A DNA stretch of 64,000 nucleotides, taken from Victivallis vadensis. Lineage in GTDB: Bacteria; Verrucomicrobiota; Lentisphaeria; Victivallales; Victivallaceae. Location of the stretch: assembly GCF_003096415.1 (NCBI RefSeq), contig NZ_QEKH01000015.1, positions 62,001 to 126,000 on the forward strand, in the 5' to 3' direction. The notes under the pieces were generated by a model. It saw only the letters and a program-made list of their open reading frames with translations, was not told the origin of the DNA and ran no database searches. The translations under genes were made by a program, and so were the position numbers. Shown here one piece after another: positions 26,408 to 35,161 of the stretch (position 1 is its first letter; the number at the start of each line of letters is the position of its first letter).

Positions 26408-27283
26408 TCAATCCGAATGGCGGCAGGAGGGCGAAAAGCCCCGCCGTTTCCTGAATTCCGTCGCGAAATATTGCGGCGAGGAGTAGCCGAGCATCGCCGC
26501 GACCTCCTTGACCGAATGGCTGCCGGAGGCGAGGATTTCCGCCGCGCGTTCGGTGCGGAGCTTCGCATGGTACTCGATCGGCGTCGTGCCGAGTTCGCGG
26601 GCGAAGAGCCGGTAGACGGAGGCGGGGCTGAGCGCCAGCGCCCGGCACAGCTCCTCCAGCCGCAGCGGACGGTCCAGACGGGCGCGCAGGTAATCCTGCG
26701 CCTGCTGGATTTCCGCCGACAGCCCGGCCCGTCCGGCCAGCTTGGAGAGATAGAGCAGAAATTCATAGGTGAAGGCCGAAGCCTCGTGCGGGTCGCCGTT
26801 GGGACAGAACGCATCCGCCCGGTCCAGCCAGCGGTTGAACTCCTCCGGGGCCGCCGGGCGCAGCAGGTCGACTTCATCGAGATTCAGCGCGCCGGTCACG
26901 CCCTCCAGCGCCGCGCCGCGGATGATCACGGTACGTTTTTCGGCATAGTCGGAGGTGACTTCCATGCAGCTTTCACCGCCGTCCGGATGGCCGAGGAATA
27001 TGCCGCCGGGGCCGATCAGGTGGCGGCGGCCGTGCCGGGTAAACGCGAACTCCCCGGAAACCACGAATTCGACCGCGAAGATATCGGAGTTGCGGCGATG
27101 GCGGAAACACCCTTTCACCCACTCGTCCCGTCCGGCGGAGCGGATGTAGACCGGCAGCCGGTTCCGCAGTTCGCCGCCGCAGCCCGGCCCCGGCACGAAA
27201 TGATGCAGGGGATACTTCCCGACATCGAAGCCGTCAAGCTCCGACGTCCCCACGGTCAAGTGCATTTTTCTTCTTCTGAGCAT
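26408..27283 (-). CDS. AraC-family transcriptional regulator
   Basis: 291 residues. The N-terminal half is a cupin-like sensor (WVKGCFRHRRNSDIFAVEFVVSGEFAFTRHG region, then GPGGIFLGHPDG). The C-terminal 100 residues carry both AraC helices: LRLEELCRALALSPASVYRLF and SVKEVAAMLGYSSPQYFATEF, with a short tail RRGFSPSCR. The ATG at 27283 has AGGAA upstream; an internal ATG at 27265 with GAAGAAG is also possible. It is divergent from the pseudopilin and agarase-like genes, the usual arrangement for an activator of that operon. Confidence 0.88.
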   Translation of the reverse strand: MLRRRKMHLTVGTSELDGFDVGKYPLHHFVPGPGCGGELRNRLPVYIRSAGRDEWVKGCFRHRRNSDIFAVEFVVSGEFAFTRHGRRHLIGPGGIFLGHPDGGESCMEVTSDYAEKRTVIIRGAALEGVTGALNLDEVDLLRPAAPEEFNRWLDRADAFCPNGDPHEASAFTYEFLLYLSKLAGRAGLSAEIQQAQDYLRARLDRPLRLEELCRALALSPASVYRLFARELGTTPIEYHAKLRTERAAEILASGSHSVKEVAAMLGYSSPQYFATEFRKRRGFSPSCRHSD

Positions 27284-27342
27284 GATGAAAGTATTCCTAA
27301 CGATTCTGATAATATTTTATACGTTTATACACACTTATCCTG

Positions 27343-27371
27343 TTGGATTTCTGCAGATTTTCAGATATAAT
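27343..27371 (+). promoter_or_regulatory. Promoter of the pseudopilin/agarase-like operon
   Basis: TTGGAT, 17 bp, perfect TATAAT, 39 bp before the ATG at 27411. The weak -35 fits an activator-dependent promoter. Confidence 0.65.
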
Positions 27372-27410
27372 ATAACTGTGATTTGAGAATTAATCAAAAG
27401 GAGTACCGGC

Positions 27411-28589
27411 ATGAGCGCAATACAGCAGAACACTCACCCCCATACCCACACACTTGTTCCCGCTCTGCGTAAAAGAGAGGCGGCAAGGTGCCGCAGCCGG
27501 GTAACGGGATGTGCGTCGTCACTACGTTCCTCCTACTTATCCCGCTGGGGAGTTTCGCTCCCCCGGCCCCTCGTTGTCTCTCCTGTTCCCGCTCTGCGTA
27601 AAAGAGAGGGGTTCGGGGGAGAGAAAGCGGCGGCTTGCGCCGCGTCTCTCCCCGTACCAACCAATCCGAACATCTCTTTTGTTTCCGGCAAGCTCTCACG
27701 CCTCCGCCAATGCTCTGCAAGCGGCAAGTCGGAGCAAAAACGTGAAGTTGTTTTTCCGCAGAAAAGCGGGAAGACAACTTCACGTTATTGCGGATCTTCC
27801 TTCCCCGCCGGCCGAACGCGCCACCGCCTGTCGACCGTCCCGTACCCGGCACCGGCACCTTGCCGAACGCAGGGGGTGCGGGGGGCGGCGGACACGCCCC
27901 CCGCATACCGCCGCTTAAGGCCGTTTACCCTCATTGAGCTGCTCGTGGTGATCGCAATCATAGCGATATTAGCGGCGATGCTGCTGCCGGCACTGCAGCA
28001 GGCGCGGGAACGGGCGAGGGAGGTGCAGTGCCTGAACAACCAGAAACAGTGCGGAGTGGTGTTCGCATTTTATGCCGATGCGAACAACGGCTGGATGCCT
28101 GCCGCGAAGTTCGCGCTGCCGGACCGGCCGGGGATCAGTTTGCCGTGGCGGGTGGCGCTGGGGCAACTCGGATTCATGCCGGAGTGGGAGGAGGGGAAAC
28201 GGAGCTTCGGGAACTGCCCGAAGAACCTCGATTACCTGATCAGCAACGAGAACAGCTACGGCATGCAGATGGGAAAGGCGGAGCTGCCGGGATGCGGCCT
28301 GACGTGGAAAACCGGCGGGGGCGAACTTTTTTACGCCCGGCGGGAGACCCGGTTCGGGAGCGGCGACCTGCTTTGCGCGGATTCGACCCGGGCCACGGTC
28401 AACACCACGTATGAAATCTACTACATCGGCTACGGCCGGGGTGTGGCGGTGGATTCCGGGACCGGCAAGAACCTTGCGATCCGGCACGGAGATAAGGCGA
28501 ACGTGCTGTACGGCGACCTGCACGCGGCGGGGAAGCGGTACTCCGAAGCGGCGCAGGAACAGGTTTACAACTATACATTCCGCCGGTAA
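27411..28589 (+). CDS. Pseudopilin with a repeat-derived N-terminal extension
   Basis: 392 residues from the ATG at 27411, which has a strong AAGGAG site eight bases before it. The first 171 codons are repeat-derived and open throughout. The pseudopilin proper then starts with [20 protein letters not shown] and [16 protein letters not shown] and ends with [14 protein letters not shown]. No start codon with a ribosome site lies just before FTLIELLV, so translation must pass through the repeat. Unlike the gene at 22545, no first FTLIELLV precedes the cassette. It is followed after 12 bases by the secreted agarase-like enzyme. The extension would make ordinary Sec/prepilin targeting impossible unless it is removed, so the gene may be impaired. 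Confidence 0.7.
   Translation: MSAIQQNTHPHTHTLVPALRKREAARCRSRVTGCASSLRSSYLSRWGVSLPRPLVVSPVPALRKREGFGGEKAAACAASLPVPTNPNISFVSGKLSRLRQCSASGKSEQKREVVFPQKSGKTTSRYCGSSFPAGRTRHRLSTVPYPAPAPCRTQGVRGAADTPPAYRRLRPFTLIELLVVIAIIAILAAMLLPALQQARERAREVQCLNNQKQCGVVFAFYADANNGWMPAAKFALPDRPGISLPWRVALGQLGFMPEWEEGKRSFGNCPKNLDYLISNENSYGMQMGKAELPGCGLTWKTGGGELFYARRETRFGSGDLLCADSTRATVNTTYEIYYIGYGRGVAVDSGTGKNLAIRHGDKANVLYGDLHAAGKRYSEAAQEQVYNYTFRR
27455..27923 (+). repeat. In-frame repeat cassette, copy B, with nested direct repeat
   Basis: The core (27584-27866) matches copy A at 22.1-22.5 kb, with the same hairpin at 27739-27786; one arm is changed by C-to-T, which keeps G-U pairing in RNA. A 26-bp word (TGTTCCCGCTCTGCGTAAAA plus GAGAGG) occurs at 27455-27480 and again at 27584-27609, so extra repeat material is nested in the head. 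The GC module is at 27847-27865. The tail (GGCGGACACGCCCCCCGCAT) is shared with copy C at 58.1 kb. Confidence 0.85.
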
Positions 28590-28601
28590 GGGAGAAATAC
28601 C

Positions 28602-30692
28602 ATGAGATTCCGTCGAATTGCGATTCTGTTTCCGGGCCTGCTGGCCGGTGCGCTGTGCGGGGCATCCCCGACGGTGCTGGACCTGACCGCCGCCGGAGCC
28701 GTCAAAGTGGAGGAAAACATCGGCAGTTGTCCCCGAAACGGCAGACTGGAGCTGACGGTGCCGGCGGCTTCCGGGCTGTATGCGGAAAAGGGGTTGTTCC
28801 CGAATATCCGCTTCGCGCCGCGGAACGGGAAATATTTCGATTTTTCAGAGGCGGGCGTGCTGGCGGCGGAGGTGGAGAACCTGTCGCCGTATCCGATCGA
28901 CATTGTGCTGGAAATTCAGGGGGAGCTGCCTGACGGGCGCAAGGCGCTCTCGAAAAGCGGCATCGCGCTGAATGCGGGGGAAAAGAGCGTGCTGCGCCAC
29001 CGTTTTTCGCCGGTGGTGAACACGTCTTTCGCGCCGGGCGGAGTTTTCGACCCTTTTCCCGGTTTCCCGAATCCGCGCCGTCCCGACCCGGCGAGGATTA
29101 CCCGGATCGTGCTGATGTGCCGCCGTCCGATGCGTGAATTCCGGTTCGCGGTTTCGCCTTTCGTCGCGGAAGCTCCGCCGGAACGGCCTGCCGCCGCACT
29201 GGCTTCGCCCGCCGCTTTCTATCCCTGCATCGACCGCTTCGGCCAGTACCGTCACGCCGACTGGCCGGGTAAAATCCGGCGGGAGGCGGACTTCACGGCC
29301 GCGCGGGAACGCGAGGAGAGCGATCTCGCCGCCCATCCGCTTGGAACAGCCGGACGCACCGTTTACGGCGGCTGGGCCGACGGGCCGACGCTGAAAGCGA
29401 CCGGACACTTCCGGGTGGAGAAATACCGGGGGAAGTGGTTTTTCGTCGATCCGGCCGGGAAACTTTTCTGGTCGTTCGGAATCGACTGCCTCTATCCGGC
29501 CAATCCGACCTGCGTGGACGGCAGGCGGGAGTATTTTGAATGGCTGCCCGAACGGGACGACCCGAAGTTCGGCGGCCTGTACGGCGTGAACCGCAGAAGC
29601 TCCGCATTCTACCGGAAGAAAGGGATCGAAACTCCGCGGACCTTCGATTTCCATCTCGCAAACCTGCTGCGCAAATACGGCGACTGCAGCCCGGAACAGT
29701 TTGCCCGGATCGCCGCCCGCCGCCTTCCCTCCTGGGGCTTCAATACCGTGGGCAACTGGAATACCGCCGAAGTGCGCCGCATCTGCCGGATGCCCTATGT
29801 GGTGCAGGCGAAGGCCGCCGGTTCGCCGTTGCTCGGCACCGCGCCCTACAACCTCTACGACGTATTCGAGCCGGGCTTCCAGGCTGCGATCGAAGCGAAT
29901 ATGAAGCGGGAGTTCCGCGCCGCGCTCGACGATCCGTACTGCATCGGCTTTTTCGTGGACAACGAGGTCCGATGGGACAAACTGCCCCGGCTTGCCGAAC
30001 ATGTGATCGCGATGCCCGCGGAAACGCCTGCCCGCCGCGCGCTTGCCGCCCGGCTGAAGGAAAAATACCGCACCATCGACGCGCTGAACCGGGCGTGGGG
30101 GACCGGTTATCCCGGCTGGGACGGCCTCGGCAGGCTCCCCGCCGGGAAGCGGATTCCGGAGGCCGACTGCCGCGACTTCAACCGGCTGGCCCTGGAGCGG
30201 TATTACCGGAGCTGCCGGGACGCCGTCCGGAACGCCGCGCCGCGCAAGCTCTACCTCGGCAGCCGTTTCGCGGGTTTCCAGACACTCGACGCCGCCGAAG
30301 CCGAAGCTGAATACGCCGATGTGGTCAGCGCCAACCTCTACTACCGGTCGATTGCCCACTACACCGGCGTTGCGGACAAGCCGCTGCTGGTCGGGGAGTT
30401 CCACTTCGGCACGACGGTTGCCGGCTCCGGCAGCCCCGGCCTGCAGGAGGCGTCCGGCCGCGAGGAGTGCGCCAAAGCGTTCACCCGCTACTGCGAAAGC
30501 GCACTCTACAATCCCAACTGCGTCGGCGTTCACTATTTCCGCTACGCGGACCAGCCGGTCTCCGGGCGCACCGGGGACGACGAAAATATGCAGGTCGGCT
30601 TCGTCGACGGCTGCGACACCCCCAACCAGCCGATGATCGACGCGGCACGGCGGATCGGAAACAGACTCTATGAAATCCGGCTGAAGCGTTGA
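28602..30692 (+). CDS. Secreted agarase-like (GH50-type, clan GH-A) glycoside hydrolase
   Basis: 696 residues with a signal peptide (about 1-20). The N-terminal 230 residues are beta-rich. The catalytic part opens with GHFRVEKYRGKWFFVDPAGK and WSFGIDCLYPANPT, a pattern known from GH50 and related beta-agarases, then LPSWGFNTVGNWN. The likely acid/base is the Glu of FVDNEVRW (about residue 455), and the likely nucleophile the Glu of LLVGEFHFG (about 599). GVHYFRYADQP closes the barrel. It is the last gene of the operon started by the pseudopilin at 27411 and is followed by a terminator. Agar or a related galactan is the best guess for substrate, not proven. Confidence 0.75.
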   Translation: MRFRRIAILFPGLLAGALCGASPTVLDLTAAGAVKVEENIGSCPRNGRLELTVPAASGLYAEKGLFPNIRFAPRNGKYFDFSEAGVLAAEVENLSPYPIDIVLEIQGELPDGRKALSKSGIALNAGEKSVLRHRFSPVVNTSFAPGGVFDPFPGFPNPRRPDPARITRIVLMCRRPMREFRFAVSPFVAEAPPERPAAALASPAAFYPCIDRFGQYRHADWPGKIRREADFTAAREREESDLAAHPLGTAGRTVYGGWADGPTLKATGHFRVEKYRGKWFFVDPAGKLFWSFGIDCLYPANPTCVDGRREYFEWLPERDDPKFGGLYGVNRRSSAFYRKKGIETPRTFDFHLANLLRKYGDCSPEQFARIAARRLPSWGFNTVGNWNTAEVRRICRMPYVVQAKAAGSPLLGTAPYNLYDVFEPGFQAAIEANMKREFRAALDDPYCIGFFVDNEVRWDKLPRLAEHVIAMPAETPARRALAARLKEKYRTIDALNRAWGTGYPGWDGLGRLPAGKRIPEADCRDFNRLALERYYRSCRDAVRNAAPRKLYLGSRFAGFQTLDAAEAEAEYADVVSANLYYRSIAHYTGVADKPLLVGEFHFGTTVAGSGSPGLQEASGREECAKAFTRYCESALYNPNCVGVHYFRYADQPVSGRTGDDENMQVGFVDGCDTPNQPMIDAARRIGNRLYEIRLKR

Positions 30693-30712
30693 CATGCGCC
30701 CGAATCCCCCTG

Positions 30713-30737
30713 ACGCCGCACCGGCGTCTTTCTTTCT
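30713..30737 (+). terminator. Rho-independent terminator
   Basis: GACGCCG and CGGCGTC arms around a three-base loop, followed by TTTCTTTCT. Confidence 0.65.
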
Positions 30738-30771
30738 GCCGCGAAAAATCACTTTTTCCGGATCAAGACAG

Positions 30772-30800
30772 TTGCAAAATTAGACATGACTAATTATATT
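30772..30800 (+). promoter_or_regulatory. Promoter of the chelatase-like gene
   Basis: TTGCAA, 17 bp, TATATT. The -10 lies downstream of the first in-frame ATG (30786), which decides against that start and favours the ATG at 30897. Confidence 0.65.
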
Positions 30801-30896
30801 ATGGGAAATCCGGAAAAAAGAAACACAATCAACGACCCGGAACCGATGCCGCAACCGGACGGGAGCGGCGGCGTTCCGGAAGGAGAAAATCAGATC

Positions 30897-33800
30897 ATGC
30901 GAAAAATTCCCCGGAAGTATCTGTTCATCATCCTCGGCGCGGTGCTGGTCGCCGTACTCGCCGCCCTGTGGCAGTTCTACGGCTCGCCGACCCGGGTGGC
31001 GTTCGTGAACTACCCCGAATACATCCTCGCTCCGATGCTGGACCAGCCGATCAATTCGTCGGTCGAGGTGGTTCCGCTCAAATGGACCGAGAAAAACGGC
31101 GAGGAGCTGAAGAACTACGACTGCATCATCTTCTTCGGGATGGGACTCAACTTCACCGAAAAGCAGCAGGAGATTCTCTCCAAGCTGAAAAAGCCCATCT
31201 ACACCACCGCCTCCACCCGCAAGGAGACCGCGCTCAATACGCTGACCGACGAGCAGCTCGACAAACTTCAGCAGTACCTCGGCGGCGGCAAGGAGAACTT
31301 CCGCCGGATGCTCGACTTCATCCGCTACGACATCGACGGCAAGCGCATCAACGCGCCGAAGCCGGAGCCGCCCAAGAAACTCGAACGGCGGCCCTTCTTC
31401 CATATCGCCGAGGAGGATTCGTTCAAGACCTATCAGGAATACCTCGACTGGTATAAGAAGACCGGGCGGTACAAGGAGAACGCCGCGACCGTCTGCGTGC
31501 TCTCCGGCAACGGCGGCGGCGCGCTGGAGGACCTGATCGGCGCACTGGAACAGAAGGGAATGAACGTCGTCGCCGCCAACGGCATGTGGAATCTGCTGCC
31601 GATGTTCGAGCAGGTCAGACCTGACCTTGTGATCTACCAGCCCCACGGCCGCCTCGGCGAAAAGGCGGTTGAATTGCTGCAGAAATACAATATTCCGCTT
31701 TTCTGTCCGATCAAGGTCAGCCAGCCCTATGAGGAGTACCTGAAGGACCAGCGCGGCATGACCGGCGGCATGCTGAGCCAGAGCGTGACCATGCCGGAAC
31801 TGGACGGCGGCGCGGTTCCTTTCGTGCTTTCGGCGCTCTACCGGAACAAGCGCGGCCTGCTTGAGTTCCGCACCATTCCCGACCGGCTCGAACGCTTCGC
31901 CGAACTGGTCAGAAAGACCACCGACCTGAAGCGCAAGCCCAATGCCGACAAGAAGATCGCGATCATCTACTACGGCTCCATCGGCAAGGAGGCCGCGACC
32001 GGCGGGCTCGGCGTGTCCCAGTCCATTTTGAATGTGCTCAGGCGGCTGCGGCAGGCCGGCTACACCACCGGCCCCCTCCCGGAAACCGCCGAGGAGCTGA
32101 ACAATGAGATCGAGGCGAGCAACGCCGCTTTCGGCACCAACGCCGGCAATGCCGCGGCGGCCCGGGCCGTGCCGCGCGTGCAGACCGTCACCATCACGCC
32201 GGCCGACTATCTGGCGTGGGTCAAAAAGAGCATGCCCGCCGACCTCTACGAGACCGTCACGGAGCGGTACGGCGAATTTCCCGGCAAATCCTTCCGGACT
32301 CCCGAAGGCAATATGGCCATCGGGCGGATTCAGTTCGGCAACGTGATCCTGATGCCGCAGTCGCTTCCCGGCGAGGGCAGCGACGAGAACAAGCTCGTCC
32401 ACGGCGTCAAGATGGCCCCGCCGCACACCTATATCGCGACCTACCTCTACTTGCGCCATGGCTTCAAGGCGGACGCGATGATGCACTTCGGCACCCACGG
32501 CAGCCTCGAATTCACCCCGTGGAAGCAGGTGGCGCTCTCCAGCTACGACTGGCCGGACGTGCTGGTCGGCGAGATGCCGCACTACTACTTGTACATCATC
32601 AACAATGTCGGCGAGGCGCAGATCGCGAAGCGCCGCAGTTACGCGACGATGGTCAGCCACCTGACTGCCCCTTTCATGCAGGCCGACGGCTACGGCGCGG
32701 TCACGCAGCTCCATGAAAAGCTCGAAAACTACGAGGTTGCGGAAAATCCGATGCTCAAGTCCGAATACGCCAAGACGATCGTCGAAATCGCGACGAAAGA
32801 GCACTACGACCGTGACCTCAAGCTCTCGCCTGACTTTGCGGCGGGCAAGCTGAACGAGGAGGACCTCGGCAAGCTGCACAACTTCCTGCATGAGATTCAG
32901 GATGCCAAGGTCAACCGCGGTCTGTACGTGATCGGCCGCCCCTACTCCGAGGACGAGGCGAATGAGACTGCCCGGCTGATGACCGTCGACGCGATCGCCG
33001 ACGCGCTTTTCAAGGCCGACCTCGAAGCGGGCAAGGTCAGAGAGGAACAGCGCAAGGACCTGCATTTCTTCACCGAAAACTACCTTGCCAAAGCCCACGC
33101 CCGGGCGAAGGAGGCGCTGGTCAACCCGGAGAAGTTCAAAAAGAAGCAGGCCGCTCCGGCGCGTCCGCAGGGCCATCCGCAGGGGATGTCCGCTTCCGCT
33201 GACGATATGCGCAGGATGATGGAGTCCGGCAAGCTGCCCGACGGCCGCGCGATTCCGCCGGAGATGGCCGCCGCGATGCAGCAGATGGCCGGGCAGATGA
33301 AGCAGTCGCGTCCCGCCGGCCCGCCGCGCGGGATGGGAATGCCGGGCCGCATGCAGCAGCAGGCGCCGAAACCGAAACCGGCCCCGGAGGAGATCACGTT
33401 CCAGGCCAAGGCGGACCTGCTCAAATCCACCGAAGCGGAACTGGCCTCCATCGTGAATGCGTTCAACGGCGGCTACCTCTACCCGTCGCCCGGCGGCGAC
33501 CCGGTGCTGAATCCCGACACCGTCCCGACCGGCAAAAACCTCTACGGCATCGACCCGGAACGCACTCCGACCAAAGAGAGCTACGCCGTCGGCAGACAGC
33601 TCGCCGAGGCGCTGATTCAGGCCAAGCTCAAATCGACCGGCGAATATCCGAAGAAGGTCGGCTTCTCGCTGTGGGGCGGCGAGTTCATCCGGACGCAGGG
33701 GACCAACATCGGTGAAATCTTCTACCTGCTCGGCGTCGAACCGATCTGGGATTCGCGCGGCCGGGTGCAGGATGTGCGGCTGATTCCGATGTCGGAGCTG

Positions 33801-35036
33801 AAGCGTCCCCGCATCGACGTGGTGGTGCAGACCTCCGGCCAGTTCCGGGGTGCGGCGACCAGCCGGATGCGGCTGATCGACAAGGCGGTCCGTCTGGCCG
33901 CGACTGATCCGGACGGGGAATTCGGCAACTTCGTGCGCGAGGGTTCGCTCGAAATCGTGAAGGCCCTGATCGCCGGCGGCATGTCGCCGGAACAGGCCAA
34001 ATCGCTCGGCAACGCCCGGCTCTTCGGCGGCGTGAACGGCAACTTCGGCACCGGCGTGACCGGAATGGTGCAGAACAGCGGCCAGTGGGAGGATACCAAA
34101 GGCATCGCCGAGGTCTATCTCAACAACATGGGCGCGCTCTATACCGACGAGCACTGGGGCGAACATGTGCCCGGCGTTTTCAAGGCGGCATTGACCAACA
34201 CCGACACGGTGGTGCAGTCCCGTTCCTCCAACAGCTGGGGACCGCTGTCGCTGGACCATGTCTATGAGTTCACCGGCGGCCTCAGCCTCGCGGCGCGGCA
34301 TGTGACCGGCAAGGACCCCGACGCCTATTTCAACGATCTGCGCACGCCCGGACGCGCCAGAATCCAGGAAGCGGGCGAGGCCGCGATGGTCGAAGCGCGC
34401 AGCACCGTGCTGAATCCGAAATATATCAAGGAGATGATGAAGGAAGGGGCTTCCGCGACCGGCAGCTTCGTGGAGGTTTTCCACAACACCTTCGGGTGGG
34501 AAGTGATGAAGCCGGATATGCTCGAAGACCACCTGTGGCAGGAGTACAAGGAGGTCTATGTCGACGACAAGCTCAACCTTGACATCCGGGAGTACTTTGA
34601 AAAGAACAATCCGGCCGCGCTGCAGGAGATGACCGCCGTGATGCTCGAAACCGTCCGCAAAGGTTACTGGAAAGCCGATGCGGAAACCATTCAGCAGATC
34701 GCGAAAACCCATGTCGAGCTGATGAAGAAGTTCGACCTGCCTCCGACCCGCAACGAGAAGCTCCGCGAAATGATCAAAGAGCAGCTCAAGGACCCGGAAT
34801 TGCGCAAGGAGTATGAAAAGCAGGTCGCCAAGACTCTCGAACGGCAGCGTCAGCTCGCCGAAGAGCGGAAAAAGGCCGAGGAGGTCAGCGGTCAGAAACT
34901 CAAGGAGGAGGTCATTGAACAGCCGAAACAGAGTGACGGCGCCAGGCGTTCGGCGGTCTATATGATCTTCGGCATCATCGCGGTCGCGCTGCTGGCGATT
35001 TACTTCGGCAACCGCCGCAAGGATAAAGCCGCCTGA
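30897..35036 (+). CDS. Membrane-anchored CobN/HmuS-like metallo-chelatase large subunit
   Basis: 1379 residues. It has one N-terminal membrane helix (LFIILGAVLVAVLAALW, about 10-26) and one at the C-terminus (AVYMIFGIIAVALLAIYFG). Between them lies a full CobN/BchH-type domain, with the hallmark FGTHGSLEF near residue 530 followed by TPWKQ. Around residues 745-830 a Met- and Pro-rich low-complexity insert separates the halves (MRRMMESGK, AAMQQMAGQM, RGMGMPGRM). The start is chosen for its AAGGAG site and because the promoter overlaps the upstream ATG. No cobalamin or chlorophyll genes are near. Membrane anchoring resembles HmuS, a CobN relative that removes iron from haem in Bacteroidota; that role is an inference. 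Confidence 0.8.
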   Translation: MRKIPRKYLFIILGAVLVAVLAALWQFYGSPTRVAFVNYPEYILAPMLDQPINSSVEVVPLKWTEKNGEELKNYDCIIFFGMGLNFTEKQQEILSKLKKPIYTTASTRKETALNTLTDEQLDKLQQYLGGGKENFRRMLDFIRYDIDGKRINAPKPEPPKKLERRPFFHIAEEDSFKTYQEYLDWYKKTGRYKENAATVCVLSGNGGGALEDLIGALEQKGMNVVAANGMWNLLPMFEQVRPDLVIYQPHGRLGEKAVELLQKYNIPLFCPIKVSQPYEEYLKDQRGMTGGMLSQSVTMPELDGGAVPFVLSALYRNKRGLLEFRTIPDRLERFAELVRKTTDLKRKPNADKKIAIIYYGSIGKEAATGGLGVSQSILNVLRRLRQAGYTTGPLPETAEELNNEIEASNAAFGTNAGNAAAARAVPRVQTVTITPADYLAWVKKSMPADLYETVTERYGEFPGKSFRTPEGNMAIGRIQFGNVILMPQSLPGEGSDENKLVHGVKMAPPHTYIATYLYLRHGFKADAMMHFGTHGSLEFTPWKQVALSSYDWPDVLVGEMPHYYLYIINNVGEAQIAKRRSYATMVSHLTAPFMQADGYGAVTQLHEKLENYEVAENPMLKSEYAKTIVEIATKEHYDRDLKLSPDFAAGKLNEEDLGKLHNFLHEIQDAKVNRGLYVIGRPYSEDEANETARLMTVDAIADALFKADLEAGKVREEQRKDLHFFTENYLAKAHARAKEALVNPEKFKKKQAAPARPQGHPQGMSASADDMRRMMESGKLPDGRAIPPEMAAAMQQMAGQMKQSRPAGPPRGMGMPGRMQQQAPKPKPAPEEITFQAKADLLKSTEAELASIVNAFNGGYLYPSPGGDPVLNPDTVPTGKNLYGIDPERTPTKESYAVGRQLAEALIQAKLKSTGEYPKKVGFSLWGGEFIRTQGTNIGEIFYLLGVEPIWDSRGRVQDVRLIPMSELKRPRIDVVVQTSGQFRGAATSRMRLIDKAVRLAATDPDGEFGNFVREGSLEIVKALIAGGMSPEQAKSLGNARLFGGVNGNFGTGVTGMVQNSGQWEDTKGIAEVYLNNMGALYTDEHWGEHVPGVFKAALTNTDTVVQSRSSNSWGPLSLDHVYEFTGGLSLAARHVTGKDPDAYFNDLRTPGRARIQEAGEAAMVEARSTVLNPKYIKEMMKEGASATGSFVEVFHNTFGWEVMKPDMLEDHLWQEYKEVYVDDKLNLDIREYFEKNNPAALQEMTAVMLETVRKGYWKADAETIQQIAKTHVELMKKFDLPPTRNEKLREMIKEQLKDPELRKEYEKQVAKTLERQRQLAEERKKAEEVSGQKLKEEVIEQPKQSDGARRSAVYMIFGIIAVALLAIYFGNRRKDKAA

Positions 35037-35065
35037 CAGCCGGCGGTGACGGAACCGTAAAAACA

Positions 35066-35106
35066 GCAGGTCCCGCGATCAGCGGCATCGCGGGGCCTGC
35101 TTTCCT
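35066..35106. terminator. Bidirectional terminator
   Basis: 14-bp arms at 35066-35079 and 35087-35100 with one G-T pair. TTTCC follows on the forward strand, TGTTTTTAC on the reverse. It serves the chelatase gene and the converging epimerase gene. Confidence 0.75.
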
Positions 35107-35161
35107 GCAGCGACCGGAGAGGGGAGGCGATCCTCTTTCTCCGGCCGCCGGAGGCCTTTCC

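Noticed and set aside
27455-27609. CRISPR-like direct repeats
   Set aside because: Only two copies of the 26-bp word, in an element also found elsewhere, with no spacers of regular size and no cas genes.
22135-27923. Diversity-generating retroelement acting on pseudopilin starts
   Set aside because: No reverse transcriptase or template/variable repeat pair is seen, and differences between cassette copies are not confined to template adenines.
30780-34712. A 1310-codon reverse open frame opposite the chelatase gene
   Set aside because: It mirrors the codon pattern of a GC-rich gene on the forward strand, has no recognisable domain and no ribosome site; the forward protein has clear CobN motifs.
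30897-35036. Cobaltochelatase of the aerobic cobalamin pathway
   Set aside because: No cob genes nearby and two membrane anchors, which soluble CobN lacks; kept as a CobN/HmuS-like call.
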